DNA of 64,000 bases from contig NZ_RWKV01000008.1 in NCBI RefSeq assembly GCF_003993795.1, positions 496,001-560,000 on the forward strand, in the 5' to 3' direction. Under the pieces are notes generated by a model. The model was not told the origin of the DNA, ran no database searches, and saw only the letters and a program-made list of their open reading frames with translations. How positions within the stretch are numbered: position 1 is the stretch's first letter; every line of letters starts with the position of its first letter. Origin of the DNA: Aquabacter cavernae (GTDB lineage: Bacteria; Pseudomonadota; Alphaproteobacteria; Rhizobiales; Xanthobacteraceae). This document shows, piece by piece, positions 63,771 through 64,000 of the stretch. The translations under genes and the position numbers were made by a program.

Positions 63771-64000
63771 TCACGCCGCCAGCAGCGCCCGCGTGGCGGC
63801 CGTCACGTCGGTCTGGCGCATCAGGCTTTCGCCCACCAGAACGCTGCGGATGTTGCAGGCCGCGAGGCGCGCAATGTCGGCGGGCGTGAAGATGCCGCTC
63901 TCGCCGATGCAGATCCGGTCCGCCGGCACCTTGGCCGAGAGCCGCTCGCTGGTCTCCAGCGTGGTCTCGAAGGTGCGCAAATTGCGGTTGTTGATGCCGA
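63771..64000 (-). CDS. trpC: Indole-3-glycerol phosphate synthase, C-terminal part
   Basis: The gene continues past the right edge. The visible 76 residues contain [17 protein letters not shown], then [16 protein letters not shown] and [10 protein letters not shown], the C-terminal phosphate-binding barrel strands of TrpC. It closes the indole ring in tryptophan synthesis. Confidence 0.95.
   Translation of the reverse strand, partial: GINNRNLRTFETTLETSERLSAKVPADRICIGESGIFTPADIARLAACNIRSVLVGESLMRQTDVTAATRALLAA

Overview
The window is GC-rich chromosomal DNA of an alphaproteobacterium, most likely a member of the Hyphomicrobiales (Rhizobiales) close to Xanthobacter/Azorhizobium. This placement is an inference. 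It rests on the gene orders trpC-moaC-moeA-lexA, yajC-secD-secF followed by an Mth938-type gene and a squalene-synthase-like gene, and divergent uvrA/ssb. It also rests on direct-repeat LexA boxes of the alphaproteobacterial type (GAAC-N7-GAAC) and on dispersed intergenic palindromes.

Positions 1-15.1 kb hold what looks like one dedicated export locus. It starts with the 3' part of a giant repetitive exoprotein (propeller-like region, RTX-like Gly/Asp repeats, about fifteen PKD-type domains). Four tightly packed genes follow: a SapC-family protein, a GAF-domain/HlyD membrane-fusion protein, a PqqD-like/M50 site-2-protease/HlyD fusion, and a short SecA-like ATPase that stops before the parts of SecA that push substrate through SecYEG. 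This is the best candidate in the window for a poorly described system. A decayed IS3-type fragment lies just downstream.

Positions 15.6-30.1 kb carry an unrecognised cupin-like protein, malate synthase G, a small cysteine-rich protein, and a cobalt-uptake operon (cbtB-cbtA plus an unknown membrane-anchored protein) under a cobalamin riboswitch. A degenerate histidine phosphatase is divergent from it. A 1642-residue secreted-type protein with two GH18 chitinase domains and five homologous small modules follows, then an aldo/keto reductase, a retropepsin-like membrane protease, a DUF1289 protein and cobS.

Positions 30.3-42.1 kb are mostly housekeeping: yajC-secD-secF, homologues of two mitochondrial complex I assembly factors (NDUFAF3 and NDUFAF6 types), an odd kinase/AMP-binding-C fusion, trmFO, a DUF1127 peptide, and uvrA/ssb with two SOS boxes between them.

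Positions 42.2-51.8 kb form an arsenic-resistance island. An integrase-like remnant bounds it on the left; a truncated arsC joined to a decayed IS5-family transposase bounds it on the right. It encodes an ArsR repressor with two matching palindromic operators, an MFS transporter, ArsH, a phosphate-binding PstS-like protein, an ArsR-ArsC fusion, ACR3, and the GAPDH/ArsJ pair that makes and exports 1-arseno-3-phosphoglycerate. A fragment resembling a molybdopterin oxidoreductase, possibly arsenite oxidase, sits inside it.

Positions 52-64 kb return to core genes: a periplasmic MetX-like hydrolase, gyrA, a LysE exporter, AraC and SDR genes, coaD, two cyclophilins, lexA with its own SOS box, moeA, moaC, a DUF2147 protein and the 3' end of trpC. 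No rRNA, tRNA or CRISPR array was seen.
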